A DNA stretch of 64,000 nt from CAYMYN01 sp964394665 (GTDB lineage Bacteria; Planctomycetota; UBA1135; GCA-002686595), in contig CAYMYN010000004.1 in the NCBI GenBank assembly GCA_964394665.1, positions 62,001-126,000 on the forward strand, read 5' to 3'. The notes under the pieces were generated by a model, which did not search any database, was not told the origin of the DNA, and was given only the letters and a program-made list of their open reading frames with translations. The translations under genes and the position numbers were made by a program. Shown one piece after another: positions 61,597-64,000 of this stretch (position 1 is the stretch's first letter; each line of letters opens with the position of its first letter).

Positions 61597-61958
61597 TCCA
61601 GACCTCCCTTGCGCCACTCGTAGACGAGCGTGAGGGCCAGCACGAAGATGAACACGAACACGGCTCCGAAGACCGGCAGGGCCACGCCCGCTTCGGCGAA
61701 GGCACGCGCGGAGCCCGCCCACAGCACGAGGAACAACGCTTCGACGTCGAAGACGATGAACAGCACCGCGACCAGGTAGAAGTGGATCGAGAGGCGCACG
61801 CGCGCGCTGCCGATCGGATCCATGCCGCACTCGTAGGGCGAGCCCTTCTCGACGTTGCGGTGGCGCCGTCCGAGGACGTCGGAGATCACCATGTTCCCGA
61901 CCGCGAAGGCCAGGACGGCGGCGAGCAGGACGAGAATGGGGGCGTAGGCGCTGAGCAT
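61584..61958 (-). CDS. nuoA: NADH-quinone oxidoreductase subunit A
   Basis: A 124-residue three-helix membrane subunit and the first gene of the nuo operon. [39 protein letters not shown] is the strict family run (position about 38-76), with the conserved Cys in the loop near the quinone site. ATG 61958 starts [17 protein letters not shown], the first helix. A long leader (about 195 nt) lies upstream if the TATCCT promoter at 62161 is used. Confidence 0.95.
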   Translation of the reverse strand: MLSAYAPILVLLAAVLAFAVGNMVISDVLGRRHRNVEKGSPYECGMDPIGSARVRLSIHFYLVAVLFIVFDVEALFLVLWAGSARAFAEAGVALPVFGAVFVFIFVLALTLVYEWRKGGLEWDR

Positions 61959-62033
61959 GGCGCGGGCGGGCGGAGCGCGGGCCGCCGGGGGGAGTCGGGG
62001 CGCGGGCCCGTGCGCGAGCGGGGCCGCGGAAGG

Positions 62034-62061
62034 GGCGGACCGGGGGCGCGAACGGTCCGCC
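62034..62061 (-). promoter_or_regulatory. Hairpin in the nuo leader
   Basis: GGCGGACCG (62034-62042) and CGGTCCGCC (62053-62061) are exact complements with a 10-nt loop. It lies about 75 nt upstream of the nuoA start, within the predicted leader. It could set mRNA stability or ribosome access; function not shown. Confidence 0.4.
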
Positions 62062-62160
62062 GAGGCGGGGCCGGCGCACGGGGCTGGGACGGGCGCCGGG
62101 GCGAGGGTGTCGAGGAGCGTGGGCCGCGGCGCGGCCGGGGAGCCGCGTCGAAGGGCGACC

Positions 62161-62166
62161 AGGATA
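62161..62166 (-). promoter_or_regulatory. Candidate -10 hexamer TATCCT for the nuo operon
   Basis: On the minus strand CTATCCTGG is identical to the rnpB -10 region (17768-17776). Transcription would begin near 62154. No -35 match is evident. Confidence 0.4.
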
Positions 62167-62266
62167 GCGGCCCGGCCCACCCCGAGGTAGTCCGACGGCC
62201 TCCCCGCCTCCGATCCCCCGATCCCGCCCGTGCGCCGCGCCTCGGGCGCAGGGAAGGGCCGCGGGC

Positions 62267-63319
62267 TCAGGGCCGGCGGACGGCGAGCCGCAGGTCGAGG
62301 AACGGGGTCGGGGCGTCGAGTCCCGGGGAGTGGTGCACGGCGCGCACGCGCAGGGCGGGGCCCAGGGCCTCGAGCTCGACCTCGCGCTCGGCGTCGACCG
62401 CCAGGAAGGTCGCCTTGCCGATCTCGAACTCGGCGCGGGCGAGGGGGGCGTCGGCGGCGTCCAGGACCTCGACCTCGAAGGTCAGACGCCGGTCCTCGAG
62501 CCCGGGCACGCGGTGGCCGCAGCGATTGACGAGCCGCAAAACGCTGCGCCCATCGCGCTCGAACGCCGACAGGTCGAAGGCCTGGGCCAGGAACGCCGGG
62601 TCGCGGGTCGATTGCAGCTCGTGGCTACGCCCGGGGCGCACGGGCGAGCGCTCCCCGCTCGTCGGGTCGATCGCGACCGAACGTTCGACGGGCCGCATGT
62701 GGCAAGCGACGCAGCTCTTGCCCTTCTGGTGTTGCTCGGTGCGCTGGAAGTCCCGGCCCAGCCCGATCACCGGGCCGATGGTGGTCGAGTGGCACGAGAG
62801 GCACAGCTCGCTCTCCCCCTCGGGCAGGAAGCTCACGCCCTGCACCGAGCGGTGGGCCTCGGTCGGGATGCCCCAGGGGCCGAGGATCTCGCCCTCGGGC
62901 CCCAGGTGGCAGACCACGCAGTCGATCCCGCGCTGGCGGACCTCCTCGCGCACCTCGGGGCGCAGGCCGACGCCCGTTCCGTGCACGGGCTGGGGCGCGT
63001 GGCAGGCGTAGCAGCCCTCGGGCCGTCGCAGGCCCACGAGGGAGGCCTGGTAGAGCGGATCGATCCAGGCCAGGGCGTGCAGCGTGGTCGACCACTCCTC
63101 CGCGATCTCGGGGTGGCAGGCGGCGCAGTCGAGCTCGCGCCAGGCTTCGTTGCGCGCGGGCAGCGGGCCGGGCGCGGGGCGCACGGGGCCCAGGTGCCAG
63201 AGCTCGCCGGCGATCTCGACCGCGTCCGTCCCGGGGGGCGCCGCGGGTTCCTGGGCCGCGAAGGCCAGGCACACGATGGCCGAGGCCGCGAGCAGGGCCG
63301 CCGGGATCGAACGGGGCAT
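62267..63319 (-). CDS. Secreted pentaheme cytochrome c (cytochrome c554-like)
   Basis: A 350-residue exported protein with signal [16 protein letters not shown] and five CxxCH haem-binding motifs: CAACH, CYACH, CVVCH, CLSCH and CVACH, all between about residues 60 and 215. Spacing and extra His residues ([22 protein letters not shown]) recall the cytochrome c554/NrfA-like multihaem group. The last 130 residues are haem-free and beta-rich, including GHRVPG. It probably carries electrons in the periplasm. It lies upstream of nuo on the same strand but with a 308-nt gap, so co-transcription is not clear. Confidence 0.88.
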   Translation of the reverse strand: MPRSIPAALLAASAIVCLAFAAQEPAAPPGTDAVEIAGELWHLGPVRPAPGPLPARNEAWRELDCAACHPEIAEEWSTTLHALAWIDPLYQASLVGLRRPEGCYACHAPQPVHGTGVGLRPEVREEVRQRGIDCVVCHLGPEGEILGPWGIPTEAHRSVQGVSFLPEGESELCLSCHSTTIGPVIGLGRDFQRTEQHQKGKSCVACHMRPVERSVAIDPTSGERSPVRPGRSHELQSTRDPAFLAQAFDLSAFERDGRSVLRLVNRCGHRVPGLEDRRLTFEVEVLDAADAPLARAEFEIGKATFLAVDAEREVELEALGPALRVRAVHHSPGLDAPTPFLDLRLAVRRP

Positions 63320-63359
63320 GGTGGAGCGCGCGCGCCCGGCGGGGCGCCTGCGGGCGGGG

Positions 63360-63536
63360 CTACTTGTCGAAGACGTTGGTCTCGCTGGGGGAGATGCGCT
63401 CCTCGACGCGCTCGACGGTCAGGTCGAGCTTCGCGAAGTCCAGGCCGGCGACGGGGTTCTCGAGCGTCGGGGCGGCCTTGGGTCGGGCCTCTGCGGCCTG
63501 CCGCTCGGGGGCGGTCTTCTCGCGTTTGGGTTCCAC
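63360..63536 (-). CDS. Short protein of unknown function
   Basis: A 58-residue charged protein (VEPKREKTAPERQAAEARPK, then GLDFAKLDLTVERVEERI, ending SETNVFDK). The GTG at 63536 is preferred over the ATG at 63566 because AGGAGG lies 8 nt before it. The N-terminal half looks disordered and the C-terminal half could be a strand-helix pair. No family recognised. The conserved-looking C-terminus suggests a peptide or partner-binding role, which is a guess. It is 40 nt upstream of the cytochrome gene on the same strand. Confidence 0.55.
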   Translation of the reverse strand: MEPKREKTAPERQAAEARPKAAPTLENPVAGLDFAKLDLTVERVEERISPSETNVFDK

Positions 63537-63648
63537 TGCGCGCTCCTCCTGGGGCCGACGGTCCACCCAGGTTCCGCGAAGGGGGCGGGCGCCGTCAACC
63601 CTGGCCCGGGTGCTTCGCGACGGGGTTTCCCGCCCGGGGGGAGCCCGC

Positions 63649-63654
63649 TACCGT
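63649..63654 (+). promoter_or_regulatory. -10 hexamer TACCGT placed for leaderless transcription of the DapA-like gene
   Basis: GCTACCGT is followed by 7 nt and the GTG at 63662. This is the fourth of five protein genes showing this layout in the window. Confidence 0.4.
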
Positions 63655-63661
63655 CGCCCGC

Positions 63662-64000
63662 GTGGCGGCCTTGCTCCCGGGGGACGTGGTCGGCGCCTGG
63701 GCCGGCCTGATCCTGCCCTTCGGGCGCGGGGGCGAGGTCGATGGGGGCGCCCTGGCCGTGCAGCTCGAGCGCCTCGTCGCGGCCGGGGTGGCGGGCTTCT
63801 TCGCCGCCGACGACACGGGCGACCTGGCGGCCCTGGACGCGGCCCAGGCACGGTCGGTCCACGAACGCCTGGCCGAGCTCGGCGCCGAGGTCGGCCTGCC
63901 GGTGGTGCTCGACGCCCGGGCCGAGGGGCTCGAGCGGGCCGTCGGACGCATGGCGGCGGGCGCCGAGCTCGATCCCGCGGCCTGGCTGGTGTGTGCGCCG
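63662..64000 (+). CDS. N-terminal part of a DapA/NanA-family (dihydrodipicolinate synthase-like) aldolase
   Basis: 113 codons run open to the window edge. GAWAGLILPFGRGGEVDGGAL and LERLVAAGVAGFFAADDTGDLAAL match the first two strands of the DapA-type TIM barrel, where GxxPAxxTPF...VDxxAL and GxxxGTTGE are usual. The phosphate-like loop here is DDTGD rather than GTTGE, so it may be a divergent member. The Schiff-base Lys lies beyond the edge, so the substrate (pyruvate aldol or decarboxylating type) cannot be told. The start is GTG 63662. Confidence 0.6.
   Translation, partial: MAALLPGDVVGAWAGLILPFGRGGEVDGGALAVQLERLVAAGVAGFFAADDTGDLAALDAAQARSVHERLAELGAEVGLPVVLDARAEGLERAVGRMAAGAELDPAAWLVCAP

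Larger units (their letters stand above)
61959..62266 (-). other. 308-nt intergenic region holding the nuo leader and promoter
   Basis: No gene is seen. It holds a candidate -10 at 62161-62166 and a 9-bp hairpin in the presumed 5' leader. Open frames here are G/C-rich noise. Confidence 0.5.

Overview
The window is a very GC-rich bacterial chromosome segment that most resembles a Planctomycetota genome. The lineage call is an inference. It rests on an FG-GAP/ASPIC-UnbV secreted protein, a short basic DUF6800-like protein, many secreted hydrolases with Sec, Tat or lipoprotein signals, and a Gram-negative envelope toolkit (LptE-, BamD- and AsmA-like proteins). Two runs of ten N (15952-15961 and 39813-39822) show that it is a scaffolded assembly. 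At the second run the flanking sequence looks chimeric.

Layout. 1-8108: secreted peptidase, Tat-exported glycosylasparaginase, EF-hand protein, DegT aminotransferase, AGCS symporter and a HExxH metalloprotease. 8109-16005: unknown protein, M1 aminopeptidase lipoprotein, ferritin-like protein, orphan ParD-like antitoxin, an AhpD-type peroxidase that reads through an in-frame TGA (probable selenoprotein with a SECIS-like hairpin), and an FG-GAP/UnbV protein. 16006-17770: small Sm-like protein, Nudix hydrolase and RNase P RNA (minus strand). 17886-20802: HEAT/VWA protein and an alpha/beta hydrolase lacking its nucleophilic serine.

20799-39137 is one long minus-strand block. Read in the direction of transcription it holds CorC-like CBS protein, recO, BamD-like, LptE-like, ftsH, folP, a fused CdaA-CdaR diadenylate cyclase, glmM, tsaB, alr, an AsmA-like protein, manC and a ruvX broken by two nonsense codons. 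Many neighbours overlap by ATGA, GTGA or TTGA. The block ties envelope assembly, peptidoglycan precursors and c-di-AMP synthesis together. 39418-48594 holds a gap-damaged sigma factor, a DUF6800-like protein, hutI, a secreted unknown, an HDOD protein, a sulfatase-fold/TPR lipoprotein, hisS and a PilZ protein. 61958-48617 is a complete 14-gene nuoA-N operon for respiratory complex I. Upstream of it lie a pentaheme cytochrome c, a short unknown protein and the start of a DapA-family gene cut by the window edge.

Several starts (the selenoprotein, hutI, the sulfatase-fold lipoprotein, alr and the DapA-like gene) sit 6-7 nt after a TANNNT hexamer. The rnpB 5' end has the same spacing. This suggests leaderless mRNAs driven by -10-only promoters.
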